A DNA stretch of 64,000 nucleotides from Lewinellaceae bacterium SD302 (GCA_002591745.1 PDLQ01000016.1:49800-113799); one strand, 5' to 3'; positions 18,078 through 27,213 are shown, counted from the stretch's first letter. Notes: generated by a model not told the origin, from the sequence alone. Translations and numbers: made by a program.

Positions 18078-19133
18078 TCACACCCTACCCGCAATCAAAT
18101 CTCCCATCTCCGTACAGCCTACTTTCTTTTCGGGGCGCAGATCGCCGGTACCCACACCAGAGGCCAGCGTCGTGTTAACTGCCCGGCGGATAGCGGCGGC
18201 TTCATCACGCAGGTCGAGGTGATCGAGCAGCATGGCGGCGCTGAGGATGGTGGCTACGGGATTGGCTTTGTTCTGGCCGACCAGATCCGGTGCGGAGCCG
18301 TGGATAGGCTCGAACATGCCCACGGAAGAGCCAATACTGGAAGAGGGTAGCAAGCCCAGGGAGCCGGCCAGTACGCTGGAGGTATCGGAAAGGATATCGC
18401 CGAACATATTGCTGGTCACGATCACGTCGAACTGGGCGGGGTTCAGTACCAGTTGCATGGCCGCATTGTCTACGAACATATATTGTACTTCGATCTCGGG
18501 ATGCTCGGAAGCCATTTTACGGACAACCTCCCGCCACAGGCGGCTGCTTTCCAGTACGTTGGCTTTGTCGACCAGGTGAAGTTTCTTGCGGCGGGCGGCG
18601 GCTTCGCGGAAGGCGATCTTGCAGATGCGTTCGATCTCCATCCGGCTGTAGGAGCAAGTGTCGAAGGCGGAATTGCCGTCTTCGCTGCGGCCCCGTTCGC
18701 CGAAGTAGATACCGCCGGTGAGTTCACGGACGATCAGCATATCAACACCTTTGATGCGATCGGTTTGTAACGGACTGAGGTGCAGTAATTCTTCGTAGGC
18801 GGCTACGGGACGCAGGTTGGCGTAGAGGCCGAGTTCGCGGCGCAACTTCAGCAGTCCTTGTTCGGGCCGAACCTTGGCCGAAGGGTCATTGTCGTAACGC
18901 GGGTGACCGATGGCACCGAAAAGTACGGCGTCGGATTTTTTACAAAGCTCCAGGGTGGTGTCGGGCAGTGGCTCGCCGGTTTGGTCGATGGCCGTAGCGC
19001 CGACGGGGGCATAATCGTAGCTGAAGTCATGGCCGAATTTCTGGCCAACGGCGTTCAGTACTTTAATAGCTTGTTTGACTACTTCGGGGCCGATGCCGTC
19101 GCCGTCTAAAACGGCTAATTTGATGATACTCAT
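18078..19133 (-). CDS. leuB: 3-isopropylmalate dehydrogenase
   Basis: A 351-residue cytoplasmic enzyme that oxidises and decarboxylates 3-isopropylmalate to 2-oxoisocaproate in leucine synthesis, with NAD and a divalent metal. Visible features: N-terminal LDGDGIGPEVV; the substrate Arg segment RPEQGLLKLRRELGLYANLRP; REL-TGGIYFGERG; and the metal/NAD segment VTSNMFGDILSDTSSVLAGSLG followed by EPIHGSAPD. The Leu residues in the helix before LRRELGL are as expected for LeuB, not isocitrate dehydrogenase. Length is normal. No other leucine genes are in the window; the next gene upstream on the strand is an unknown protein 48 bases away. Confidence 0.95.
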   Translation of the reverse strand: MSIIKLAVLDGDGIGPEVVKQAIKVLNAVGQKFGHDFSYDYAPVGATAIDQTGEPLPDTTLELCKKSDAVLFGAIGHPRYDNDPSAKVRPEQGLLKLRRELGLYANLRPVAAYEELLHLSPLQTDRIKGVDMLIVRELTGGIYFGERGRSEDGNSAFDTCSYSRMEIERICKIAFREAAARRKKLHLVDKANVLESSRLWREVVRKMASEHPEIEVQYMFVDNAAMQLVLNPAQFDVIVTSNMFGDILSDTSSVLAGSLGLLPSSSIGSSVGMFEPIHGSAPDLVGQNKANPVATILSAAMLLDHLDLRDEAAAIRRAVNTTLASGVGTGDLRPEKKVGCTEMGDLIAGRV

Positions 19134-19181
19134 TGTTGGTTAAGGCTAATTCGGGGCAAAGGTCGGGAGAATTTAGGACTC

Positions 19182-20912
19182 CTAAAACTTAAAACCGGGA
19201 ATAGCGGCTCCCTGTATTTTGAAGTCCTCGTCTTCCTCAATGATCTGGACGATCCCGTCGCCCTCGTGTAACATAGGGGCGGAGCCGTCTTTGGGGTGTA
19301 CCCGGTAGGCCACTTCGACGAACTGGTATTTAAACGGGCTTTCTTCCTTTACCGGGCCCGGGCGAAAACCTAAAGGTTCGATCTTTGCAAACTGATCGCG
19401 CCACTGGTTAACGTGGTGCAGACCTTTCAGGCGGCTAACGGTTTTATCACCCAGGCGGACCTCGGAGGCCAGAATATCTGCGTCAAAAGGTTCTTCCAGA
19501 ACGAGCAATTCCAGCAAAAAATCTTCCGCGACTTCTACGAGGAAAGTAAATTCGTAATCACCTTCTCCGCTCAATTCATCGGGTGGCGGAATAGGCAAAC
19601 CCATCACCTGTTCATATAGAAGCGTCATCATCATGCCTGCTACCGGCTTTGCTACTTTGAAGTCCAACAGATCATCACCCGTCAGGTACTCGTAGGCAAG
19701 GCGGGTGTCGAAACCATGCTGGCCTTCGGGCGGTATGGGCATAATCCCTTTGGCAGCATAGGCGGGGACGAGTCGCTCGATCTCTTCAATAATTGCTTTT
19801 TCTGACTTCAAAGTAGCCATGTCTGGCATTTCAACGCCTTCCATGAGGCTACGAATGGTGACCAATTCCTCGTCATCCAATTTTCCTTCGGCGGCGCGAA
19901 TCTGATTATAAAAGGCGTCCTGAACTTCCGGCGGAATATCGTTGCTTACCCAGCCCTCACCACCCATCTCCGCATCAAAGAGGGCTTGTTTGATCTGGAT
20001 ATCCATGTCCTCCGGCCGATCCGGTCTTTTGGCTTCGGGGTCGATGTGAAAGACGTGGCGAAAGAGGTCGGTGGCCATGACCTCGCGGATGCCGGTACGC
20101 GGACCGTCGGGCGTTTTGAAACGGACCAGGCCAAACCATTCCAGGAAGCGTTGAAAGATGCGTAACTGGTATACGTTGCGGAACTCGTAGCGATGGTCAT
20201 AGCCTTTCGGATGTTCCGAAAAAGTGTTGAGCAAAGTAGGCCACGCGGTAGTAAAGGCGTCGGCGTAGAAGGAGGAAGGTTGCCAGTCTTTACCGTTTTG
20301 AAGCAGGAGATAAATGGTATAGCCGGTGAAAGCCTGAATCTCGCGGCTGGCCGGAAAACGATCGAAATAGCCCAGGTTAAACTGCTGGAAACTGACTAGA
20401 AATAGCTGCTCGAAAAGACTTTGTAAACTGCCTTCGAGCGCGGCCAGACCGGCGGGCGCAATGATCAGTTCTCCGTTTGGCTTTTCACCGATCATTTCCA
20501 GCGCGCGCAGCAGTTCATCGGCAAAGATGAGAGCATCCCAATCTTCTTGGCTACGTAGTTTGGTGATATCATCTTGAAGCCGCTTACTTTTTATGAGATT
20601 GAGCCCATACAGAGATCGAACCACCTTCATCGGCAGATTTCCCTTGGGCGTAAGTTTAATGTCTCCCTTGGCGAGTTCCTCTAGTAATGCCCGTACCAAC
20701 AGCAGCTGGGGAATATCTTCGTAGACCCGGTAGTCGGCGTCCTGAAAACGGACGATGCAGCCTTCCTCGAAGGGCGAACGGATGAGGTAGTGCATCTGCC
20801 CGGGAGTCAGCCCCCGAAATTCCGGTAAGCCCTGGCTGTTTCGGGCATTCATTTCGGCCTGGATCTGTTCGTTGAGGCGGCGGCGTTCTTCGGGGGTGAG
20901 GTCATTGGGCAT
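19182..20912 (-). CDS. Large acidic protein of unknown function
   Basis: A 576-residue soluble, acidic protein without signal peptide or membrane segment. It starts with a helical, charged stretch (LTPEERRRLNEQIQAEMNA), then LTPGQMHYLIRSPF. At about residues 85-110 it has a LTPKGNLPMKVVRSLYGLN segment of a kind I associate with proteins of the pRiA4b ORF-3/SEC-C-linked groups, but the similarity is too slight to name it. The C-terminal 150 residues look like a beta-rich domain (YEFTFLVEVAEDF, FVEVAYRVHP). Two exact core repeats lie inside it: 19651-19659, read as Lys-Val-Ala, and 19809-19817, read as Ala-Thr-Leu. It is 48 bases upstream of leuB and may share its transcript. Confidence 0.8.
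   Translation of the reverse strand: MPNDLTPEERRRLNEQIQAEMNARNSQGLPEFRGLTPGQMHYLIRSPFEEGCIVRFQDADYRVYEDIPQLLLVRALLEELAKGDIKLTPKGNLPMKVVRSLYGLNLIKSKRLQDDITKLRSQEDWDALIFADELLRALEMIGEKPNGELIIAPAGLAALEGSLQSLFEQLFLVSFQQFNLGYFDRFPASREIQAFTGYTIYLLLQNGKDWQPSSFYADAFTTAWPTLLNTFSEHPKGYDHRYEFRNVYQLRIFQRFLEWFGLVRFKTPDGPRTGIREVMATDLFRHVFHIDPEAKRPDRPEDMDIQIKQALFDAEMGGEGWVSNDIPPEVQDAFYNQIRAAEGKLDDEELVTIRSLMEGVEMPDMATLKSEKAIIEEIERLVPAYAAKGIMPIPPEGQHGFDTRLAYEYLTGDDLLDFKVAKPVAGMMMTLLYEQVMGLPIPPPDELSGEGDYEFTFLVEVAEDFLLELLVLEEPFDADILASEVRLGDKTVSRLKGLHHVNQWRDQFAKIEPLGFRPGPVKEESPFKYQFVEVAYRVHPKDGSAPMLHEGDGIVQIIEEDEDFKIQGAAIPGFKF
19651..19659 (+). repeat. Core repeat inside the large unknown gene (copy a)
   Basis: GGCTTTGCTACTTTGAAGTC is present here on the strand opposite to the gene. 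The extended form also occurs at 43342-43359 and 60653-60669. Confidence 0.7.
19809..19817 (-). repeat. Core repeat inside the large unknown gene (copy b)
   Basis: ATGGCTACTTTGAAGTC on the gene's own strand, only 150 bases from copy a and in the opposite orientation. It codes for Met-Ala-Thr-Leu-Lys. Confidence 0.7.
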
Positions 20913-20995
20913 GGGGTGAAAGTACGTGATTTGTTAAATGGCAGTGATAAGTCTGTGTAATTTTTACTATTTTAGGATCCATCTAAATCCCCAAA

Positions 20996-23710
20996 ATGCG
21001 CTTTCTTGTTATACCATTAGCACTTTGCCTGAGCCTCGCATCATTTAACTTCCTTTACGCTCAATGCCCTCCCAACGGAATTTATGACGTGGGTACGCAA
21101 ACGGATGTCGATGCGTTCGCACAACTTTATCCAAATTGTACTGAGTTGAGTGGTTACCTGAGACTGGAGAAGGAATTCAATCAAACCGAGGACTTTATAA
21201 TTGACCTTAGTCCTTTTGGTAATTTGACTACAGTGAAATCACTGTATTTAAAACGACAGGATGAAATCACGAGCCTGGGAGGACTTGAAAACCTAACCGA
21301 GGCGGAAAAAATAGAGATCGTTGACTGCAATGGATTAAGTACGCTCAACGGATTAAATAACATGGTAAGAATAAGGGATTTTTCCGTCAGAGATTGTCCT
21401 TTAATCGGTGATTTTAGTCCATTAAGTAATTTACAAGATACTATTTCGCTCTCCATTTCTGAAGTAGCCCCGGGAGTCGATCTTTCTACCTTGCCATCCG
21501 GTGTGATTTGTGATGCCATGTTATTGTATTTTATGGATATTCAATCACTAGATGGGCTTCCCGATGGTTTTATTTTTGCGGAGAATACCCACTTGGGACT
21601 AACCGGCCTGACGGAGCTAACTTCGATCGGAGGGCCAGGCTTTCCCGACATCATGAAGGTTGTGGTCATTGATGGTTGTAGCTTACTAACCTCTTTAAAT
21701 GAGTTTAATAACGTCCAACGAATTACTTCAACTCTATTCTTGAGGAATAACCAGCAGTTGGAGTCCTTTGGTGGTTTTAATAGTCTCACGGAGTTGGGAC
21801 ATTTTAACTTAACCCAAAACCCGCTCGTTACGTCCTTACCGGCATCATTTAACCAACTCACCGGCCTTAAAACGATTTATTTTAGTGAGAATATTTCTCT
21901 CGAACACCCCGGCGAAGCTTTTTCTTCCCTTACGCAGGTAAATACGCTGAGTATTGATTCGGAAACAAGCGAGTTTTGTGAAGGGTTTCAACAATTGAAT
22001 AGAGTTGGTCACCTGAACTTATCAAATTGCAACCTTACTGATTTAAGCGCATTCAGCCATTTGGAAGATCTCGACTCCCTTTCGTTGAGGAATATGCACG
22101 ACCTGACGGAGTTAGGCGGAATCGATCTGGGGTCAGGAGATTCCTTAAACTACTTGATCATGTATTTTAACGATCAATTGGAAAATCTTTATGGCTTGCC
22201 TCCATTGGCCAGGGGCACCGAATTTTTCGCACGCTATAATCCACAGCTTTCGTTTTGTGGCTCTACGAACATTTGTGGAGGATATCCTTACGACCCCTCA
22301 TCCATAATTGCCAATAATGCGCAAGGTTGTAGTGATATTGACGAGCTTTTAATGAGTTGCAATTTCAACGTATTAATCACTTCCGTTTTTTATGATGCTA
22401 ATGGCAATCTTTTCAAGGATTCGGATGAACCTTATATTCCCAATTCGCCGATCGACATCGAAGGGAACTACTTCAATCATCGCTATTTTACCGACGCAGA
22501 AAGTGGTAAATATGTCTATACTTTTCTTACAGATACTTTCACTGTCTCCACGGAGCACCCCTTTTTAAATTTTAACCCAGCAGTGCAGTCTTATGAAGTA
22601 GCTGATGAGGGTAATAATTTTACCCTCGACTTCGCCGCTACCGCTAATGAAGAATTTACTGACCTGAGGATTTTCATGATTCCCACCAACGAAGCTCGGC
22701 CGGGCTTTATCGCGGATTACGAGTTACACATTGGAAACCAAGGTAACTCATCAGATAGCGGAGAATTCACGCTGTTCTATGATGCCGATAAATTGATTTT
22801 TGATGATTCAGGTTGGCCGCCAATAGCTTCCGTGCCTGGCGAATTAACGTGGACGTATACTGATCTGCCAGCTTTTGGGCAGCAATTTTTTGCCCTGGCC
22901 TTTTCCGTCTATCCTCCTCCGGGCGTTATGGACGGAGATGTACTGAATTTTAGTGCACAGATCCCAGCGGCAGCGGATATCAGGCCCGAGAATAATTTTT
23001 TCAGACTGGATCAAACGGTCGTCAACGGCTACGACCCCAACGACAAACAAGTCAACAAGGGCGAAGAAATTTTCATCGAGGAAGTCGGAGATTACTTTCA
23101 CTACCTCATTCGCTTCCAGAATACCGGCACGGCCAGCGCCATCAACGTCCGCATTGAAGACACCCTGTCAACTCAACTGGACTGGTCGACCTTCGAGCCC
23201 CTCAGCTATAGCCACCCTGCAGGCCGCACCACCATCAATGAAAACGGTGAAGTCGCCTTTATTTTTGACAACATTATGCTACCGGACAGCACTTCTGATT
23301 TCGAAGGCAGCAACGGCTACGTCAGTTTCCGCATTCGCAGTAACGATGACCTGGAATTGGGGGATGTGGTGGAGAATACGGCCCATATCTACTTCGATTT
23401 TAACGAAGCTATTATCACCAATACGGCAATTACCCGGGTGGTAGAACCCAGCGGATTAAACGAAGTTGATAAATTCAGACAGCTGAGTGTCTTCCCCAAT
23501 CCAGCCGAAGATTTGTTAACCCTAAATGGTTTAACAACCAATGACAATGTTCAAGAAATCATCATCTACGATCATCTGGGTCGGAAAGTAACGCATAGCA
23601 AACTAAAGGGCCGCCAACTGAACGTCAGCGAACTATCGCCAGGCTTTTACCACTTACGAATCGAGCTGATTGGCGGAGAAACGGGTGTGGCGAAGTTCAT
23701 CAAGCAGTAG
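20996..23710 (+). CDS. Secreted surface protein with leucine-rich/L-domain repeats and T9SS sorting domain
   Basis: A 904-residue protein with a signal peptide (residues 1-22, ending LYAQ). Residues about 30-430 are irregular leucine-rich units with recurring LTELSGYLRL/L..I..L patterns, like receptor L-domain proteins of Bacteroidota. Residues about 460-560 form a SdrD/Cna-like segment (FYDANGNLFKDSDEPYIPN). A conserved module around 660-810 (DPNDKQVNKGE to HIYFDFNEAIITNTA) is common before sorting signals. The last 75 residues (VFPNPAEDLLTL to GVAKFIKQ) are a type A type IX secretion domain, so it should be exported across the outer membrane and anchored or released. The repeat part is distinctly AT-rich compared with the end, which suggests separate origins. 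Confidence 0.9.
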   Translation: MRFLVIPLALCLSLASFNFLYAQCPPNGIYDVGTQTDVDAFAQLYPNCTELSGYLRLEKEFNQTEDFIIDLSPFGNLTTVKSLYLKRQDEITSLGGLENLTEAEKIEIVDCNGLSTLNGLNNMVRIRDFSVRDCPLIGDFSPLSNLQDTISLSISEVAPGVDLSTLPSGVICDAMLLYFMDIQSLDGLPDGFIFAENTHLGLTGLTELTSIGGPGFPDIMKVVVIDGCSLLTSLNEFNNVQRITSTLFLRNNQQLESFGGFNSLTELGHFNLTQNPLVTSLPASFNQLTGLKTIYFSENISLEHPGEAFSSLTQVNTLSIDSETSEFCEGFQQLNRVGHLNLSNCNLTDLSAFSHLEDLDSLSLRNMHDLTELGGIDLGSGDSLNYLIMYFNDQLENLYGLPPLARGTEFFARYNPQLSFCGSTNICGGYPYDPSSIIANNAQGCSDIDELLMSCNFNVLITSVFYDANGNLFKDSDEPYIPNSPIDIEGNYFNHRYFTDAESGKYVYTFLTDTFTVSTEHPFLNFNPAVQSYEVADEGNNFTLDFAATANEEFTDLRIFMIPTNEARPGFIADYELHIGNQGNSSDSGEFTLFYDADKLIFDDSGWPPIASVPGELTWTYTDLPAFGQQFFALAFSVYPPPGVMDGDVLNFSAQIPAAADIRPENNFFRLDQTVVNGYDPNDKQVNKGEEIFIEEVGDYFHYLIRFQNTGTASAINVRIEDTLSTQLDWSTFEPLSYSHPAGRTTINENGEVAFIFDNIMLPDSTSDFEGSNGYVSFRIRSNDDLELGDVVENTAHIYFDFNEAIITNTAITRVVEPSGLNEVDKFRQLSVFPNPAEDLLTLNGLTTNDNVQEIIIYDHLGRKVTHSKLKGRQLNVSELSPGFYHLRIELIGGETGVAKFIKQ

Positions 23711-23734
23711 CGCGAGCCACCAACGCTCCATTTT

Positions 23735-23775
23735 ATCATCGGATCATTCTATCATCCAATCATTCATTCACTTTC
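23735..23775. repeat. ATCATT-type low-complexity patch
   Basis: Several ATCATTC/ATCATCC words in the gap between the surface protein and the facing tesB gene, of the same kind as 3517-3610. Confidence 0.6.
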
Positions 23776-24628
23776 TAACCTTCCGCAACAAACCCTCCTG
23801 CGCTACGCTGGCCACCAATTCCCCTTGCTGGTTGAAGAAGTGCCCCCGCGTAAATCCGCGCGCGTTACTGGCCGAAGGGCTGTCGATGGCGTAGAGTAAC
23901 CACTCATCAGCGCTGAACGGCCGGTGGAACCACATGGCGTGGTCCAGACTGGCGATTTGGAGGTTGCGGAAATCCGTGGCGCGGCCGTGGGGCAGGAGGG
24001 CGGTGGTCAGCAGGTTGTAGTCGCTGGCGTAGGCCAGGACCAGGCTTTGCAAACGTGGATTGTCCGGCATTTTACCCTTGGTTTTGATCCAGACGTTGCG
24101 CACTGGCTCGTACTTCTCGCGGGCAAATGGGTTGTGGAACTCCACGGGCCGGAATTCCAGCGGTCGCTTCACGTTCAGCAGTTTAATAATGTTGGCTGGC
24201 AACTGATCACCGAATTGTTTGGCCATCCCTTCGTAGCTCACCAACTCGTCCGGGGGCAATACTTCGGGCATTGCGATCTGGTGGTCGTAGCCTTCCTGCC
24301 GCCGCTGAAAACTGGCCGTCAGATGAAAGATAGCAGCACCGTGCTGGATGGCTTTCACGGCCCGGGTAGTAAAACTCCCGCCGTCACGAATGCGGTCCAC
24401 TTCGAAAATTATGGGTCTTTCGAGGTCACCCGGCAGCACGAAGTAGCCGTGGAGGCTATGCACGAATCGATCGTTGGGCACCGTTTCCATTGCCGCACTC
24501 AGCGCCTGAGCCATTACCTGTCCGCCGAAAACCCGGCCGGAACCTACGTATTTACTGGCACCCCGGTATAGGTTTTCTTCAATCTGTTCGAGCTGCAGAA
24601 TTTGCAGCAGGTCATTAATATTTTCCAT
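23768..24628 (-). CDS. tesB: Acyl-CoA thioesterase II
   Basis: A 286-residue protein with two hot-dog folds, the usual TesB length. The ATG at 24628 (MENINDLLQ) is preferred over an upstream TTG that would add ten residues. Family marks: FGGQVMAQALSAA near residue 40, VHSLHGYFVLPGD, DGGSFTTRAVKAIQ, and near the C-terminus LDHAMWFHRPF with the catalytic Asp/His region and a Gln/Thr-containing loop. It cleaves acyl-CoA to fatty acid and CoA in the cytoplasm. It has no operon partner: an IR-rich gap and tRNA-Thr lie upstream, and a facing gene downstream. Confidence 0.93.
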   Translation of the reverse strand: MENINDLLQILQLEQIEENLYRGASKYVGSGRVFGGQVMAQALSAAMETVPNDRFVHSLHGYFVLPGDLERPIIFEVDRIRDGGSFTTRAVKAIQHGAAIFHLTASFQRRQEGYDHQIAMPEVLPPDELVSYEGMAKQFGDQLPANIIKLLNVKRPLEFRPVEFHNPFAREKYEPVRNVWIKTKGKMPDNPRLQSLVLAYASDYNLLTTALLPHGRATDFRNLQIASLDHAMWFHRPFSADEWLLYAIDSPSASNARGFTRGHFFNQQGELVASVAQEGLLRKVRK

Positions 24629-24671
24629 CGGTGCGGGTAATGTTTGTTGTACTAACAACTATGAGAAGTTT

Positions 24672-24713
24672 ACGACGATCAGCGAGCTTTTTTATCATTA
24701 CTAACAAAGTAGC
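24672..24713 (-). repeat. Part of the long element plus an exact core repeat
   Basis: ACGACGATCAGCGAGC is a piece of the long element. CTAACAAAGTAGCAGTG contains the exact core (24705-24713), facing tesB 77 bases away. Confidence 0.7.
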
Positions 24714-24752
24714 AGTGCCGGTCGCGAGCTTAAAGGAGTAAGGTTCAGGGAT

Positions 24753-24849
24753 GATTGGAGGATTGAATTAGAAGATGACTGGATGGGCTTACTCATGGTG
24801 TTGGCACGCTGAAACAGCATTATCCAATCATCTTTGCATTCAATCATTT
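24753..24849. repeat. Imperfect inverted repeat with GATTGAAT words
   Basis: Arms of about 24 bases (24753-24776 and 24826-24849) pair with four mismatches and enclose about 50 bases. The words match the ATCATT family. It lies between tesB and the tRNA terminator. Confidence 0.6.
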
Positions 24850-24851
24850 TA

Positions 24852-24887
24852 AACAAAAAAAGCTTCCTCCCGAAGAAGAAAGCTTAA
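24852..24887 (-). terminator. Terminator after tRNA-Thr
   Basis: On the minus strand, AAGCTTTCTTC and GAGGAAGCTT form a stem around TTCGG, followed by a run of T. It starts four bases after the tRNA 3' end. Confidence 0.85.
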
Positions 24888-24890
24888 TTC

Positions 24891-24966
24891 TGGAGCCACC
24901 CATCGGACTCGAACCGACGACCTATTCATTACGAATGAATTGCTCTACCAGCTGAGCTAGGGCGGC
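24891..24966 (-). tRNA. tRNA-Thr (anticodon CGT)
   Basis: The minus strand folds into a full cloverleaf: acceptor GCCGCCC/GGGTGGC (one G-T pair), D arm with AGCTCAGCTGGTAGAGC, anticodon stem ATTCA/TGAAT around loop TTCGTAA (anticodon CGT, reads ACG), and T arm GTCGG-TTCGAGT-CCGAT. The CCA end is encoded. It is a single-gene unit with its own terminator. Confidence 0.96.
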
Positions 24967-25254
24967 AAGGGAACGCAAAAATAGCCCTTTCCTCTGTATT
25001 CAGAAAGCAATTGGTTAAAATCTTATTGGTCCCTGCCCGAGTGGGGATACCCAGGAATTTGACCGGTTCGAATAACTCCGACCTAATGATTTCGTGATCG
25101 AAAAAGTAAACTCCGGTTTATCAATCAGCTCTTTGCCGTGGCTTGCCAGACTTTGCCTTCCCGGTCAGCCACGGTAAGGGTGGCGGATACTACCCGCCAA
25201 CTCTTGCTGGTGAAATCTTGTGGTCCTTAGTTCCCTGGTGGTCTTTTATTAAGC
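24967..25254. other. Gap upstream of tRNA-Thr and the glycosyltransferase gene
   Basis: About 290 bases between divergent transcripts. It must hold the tRNA promoter; beyond the -7 motif at 25255 I see no repeat, gene or structure. Confidence 0.5.
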
Positions 25255-25262
25255 TAAATTTG
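25255..25262 (+). promoter_or_regulatory. Bacteroidota -7 motif TAAATTTG
   Basis: Fits TAnnTTTG and ends four bases before the ATG at 25267, which implies a very short leader. No clear -33 TTG at the usual distance. Confidence 0.45.
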
Positions 25263-25266
25263 CCGC

Positions 25267-27213
25267 ATGGACCTTTCCGTCATCATCGTCAATTACAACG
25301 TGCGCCACTTTCTGGAGCAGGCTTTACGCAGCGTGGAGCGGGCGATTGAAGGAATAGAAGCCGAGGTCTGGGTGGTGGATAACGCCAGCGTGGACGACTC
25401 CGTACAAATGGTCCGCAAGCAATTTCCCTGGGTGAAGTTGATCGCAAACGAGGGTAACCCCGGTTTCAGCATTGCCAATAATCAGGCTATTCGGGAGAGC
25501 AGCGGTAAATACGTTCTCTTACTCAACCCCGATACCGTAGTGGAGGAAGACACCTTTCAAAAGTGCCTGGCCTATTGCGAAAGCCGCCCCGAAGTTGGTG
25601 CATTGGGTGTACGAATGGTGGACGGAGCCGGCCGTTTTCTGCCCGAAAGTAAACGGGGGTTGCCTATTCCCTGGGTGGCATTTACCAAGGCATTTGGCCT
25701 TTCCCGCATCTTCCCGAAGAGCAAGACCTTCAACCAGTACCACCTCGGCTTTCTGGATGAATTCGAAACCAACGATGTAGAAGTACTGGCCGGAGCATTC
25801 ATGTGGCTGCGGCGTGATGTCCTGAACGAGATCGGGCTGCTGGACGAAGACTTCTTCATGTACGGTGAAGACATCGACTTATCTTACCGGGTCATCAAAG
25901 GCGGGTACAAAAACGTCTACTTCCCCGAAACCTCCATTATCCATTACAAAGGGGAGAGTACCAAACGCGGCAGCCTCAATTACGTCAAGACCTTTTACCA
26001 GGCGATGATCATTTTCGCCAAAAAACACTTCACCGGTGGTTCGGCCCGCTCCCTTATCGGGCTGATGCGGGTAGCGATTTACCTACGGGCGGCCCTCACG
26101 CTGGTCAGTAATTTCTGGAGCAAATGGCGTTTACCTGTCCTGGATGGAGTGGGCATCTACGGTGGACTGGTCTTACTCAAGACCATTTGGGCGCAGTACC
26201 ATTTTGGTATTCCGGACTATTACGACAACCGCATTCTCTGGCAGCATTTTCCGGCTTATACCATAATGTGGCTGGGAGGGATATTCTTATCGGGTGGCTA
26301 TGATCGTCCCTACGAATTGGGGCGCTTGCTGCGTGGCCTGGGTATCAGTACGTTGATCCTTACGACTATTTATGGTTTATTGCCCGGTGAGTTACGGCCC
26401 AGCCGGGCCCTGCTTTTGTTGGGGGCAGCCTGGGCGATGGGGTGGACACTGGTACTACGGGCAATAACTCATCTGATAAAATTCGGCCACTTACGAATGG
26501 GTGGGGAGGAAAGTCAACGATTATTGGTGGTTGGTTCCGCCGCAGAATCCGAGCGGGTAATGAAATTACTGCAGCGGGCGGGCGTTAGTCGTACACTACT
26601 GGGCCGCGTCAGCATAGGTGGGCGTGAAACGGATGCCATCGGTACGGACGGGCAATTGCCCGAATTGGTTCGCCTCTACCGGGCGGAAGAAATAATCTTT
26701 TGCTCCGCTGATCTACCCGTGACCCGTATTCAGCGCTGGATGGCCAGATTAGGGCCACAGATTTACTATAAAATACTACCCGAGGCCAGCTCCAGCATCA
26801 TCGGTTCCCATCGCTCTGATCGCCGTGGTACGTTGTATACCATCGACGTTAATTTACGCATCGACGAGCCCACCCAAAGGCGCTCCAAGTGGTTGTTCGA
26901 TAAAAGCGTGGCCCTACTGCTTTTCATTACTTGGCCCCTCACGCTGTGGTTTATGCATGATCGGGTGGGCTTACTCATCAATGCCTTCCGGGTATTAAAG
27001 GGCGAACGTAGCTGGGTCGGCTATGATCCCCGTGACCGCAACGAACACCTTCTTCCCCGGATCAAACGCGGTATCGTCTCCCCGGCCGTAGGTGACGTCT
27101 CTGGTTTGCCACCGGAGGGGCTGCATCACCTTAATCTGCTGTATGCCCGCGATTACAGCGTGAGCGATGACCTGCGACTGGTTTGGGAGCAGCGGCGATT
27201 GTTGGGGAGCTAA
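25267..27213 (+). CDS. Family 2 glycosyltransferase fused to a degenerate sugar-phosphate transferase
   Basis: A 648-residue protein. Residues 1-250 are a GT2 domain: SVIIVNYNVRHFLEQALRSV, VDNASVDDS, LLLNPDTVV (DxD equivalent) and DEDFFMYGEDIDLSYR, close to rhamnosyltransferase-like enzymes. Hydrophobic segments at about 265-440 are followed by a nucleotide-binding-like stretch (LLVVGSAAESERVMKLL) and a last part resembling polyprenyl glycosylphosphotransferases (KWLFDKSVALLLFITWPL, GERSWVGYD). The KFRSM-type catalytic segment of those enzymes is missing, so the C-terminal half may only anchor or regulate. Role: transfer of a sugar to a lipid-linked glycan at the inner membrane. Family membership is clear, but donor and acceptor are unknown. 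It stands alone. Confidence 0.85.
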   Translation: MDLSVIIVNYNVRHFLEQALRSVERAIEGIEAEVWVVDNASVDDSVQMVRKQFPWVKLIANEGNPGFSIANNQAIRESSGKYVLLLNPDTVVEEDTFQKCLAYCESRPEVGALGVRMVDGAGRFLPESKRGLPIPWVAFTKAFGLSRIFPKSKTFNQYHLGFLDEFETNDVEVLAGAFMWLRRDVLNEIGLLDEDFFMYGEDIDLSYRVIKGGYKNVYFPETSIIHYKGESTKRGSLNYVKTFYQAMIIFAKKHFTGGSARSLIGLMRVAIYLRAALTLVSNFWSKWRLPVLDGVGIYGGLVLLKTIWAQYHFGIPDYYDNRILWQHFPAYTIMWLGGIFLSGGYDRPYELGRLLRGLGISTLILTTIYGLLPGELRPSRALLLLGAAWAMGWTLVLRAITHLIKFGHLRMGGEESQRLLVVGSAAESERVMKLLQRAGVSRTLLGRVSIGGRETDAIGTDGQLPELVRLYRAEEIIFCSADLPVTRIQRWMARLGPQIYYKILPEASSSIIGSHRSDRRGTLYTIDVNLRIDEPTQRRSKWLFDKSVALLLFITWPLTLWFMHDRVGLLINAFRVLKGERSWVGYDPRDRNEHLLPRIKRGIVSPAVGDVSGLPPEGLHHLNLLYARDYSVSDDLRLVWEQRRLLGS

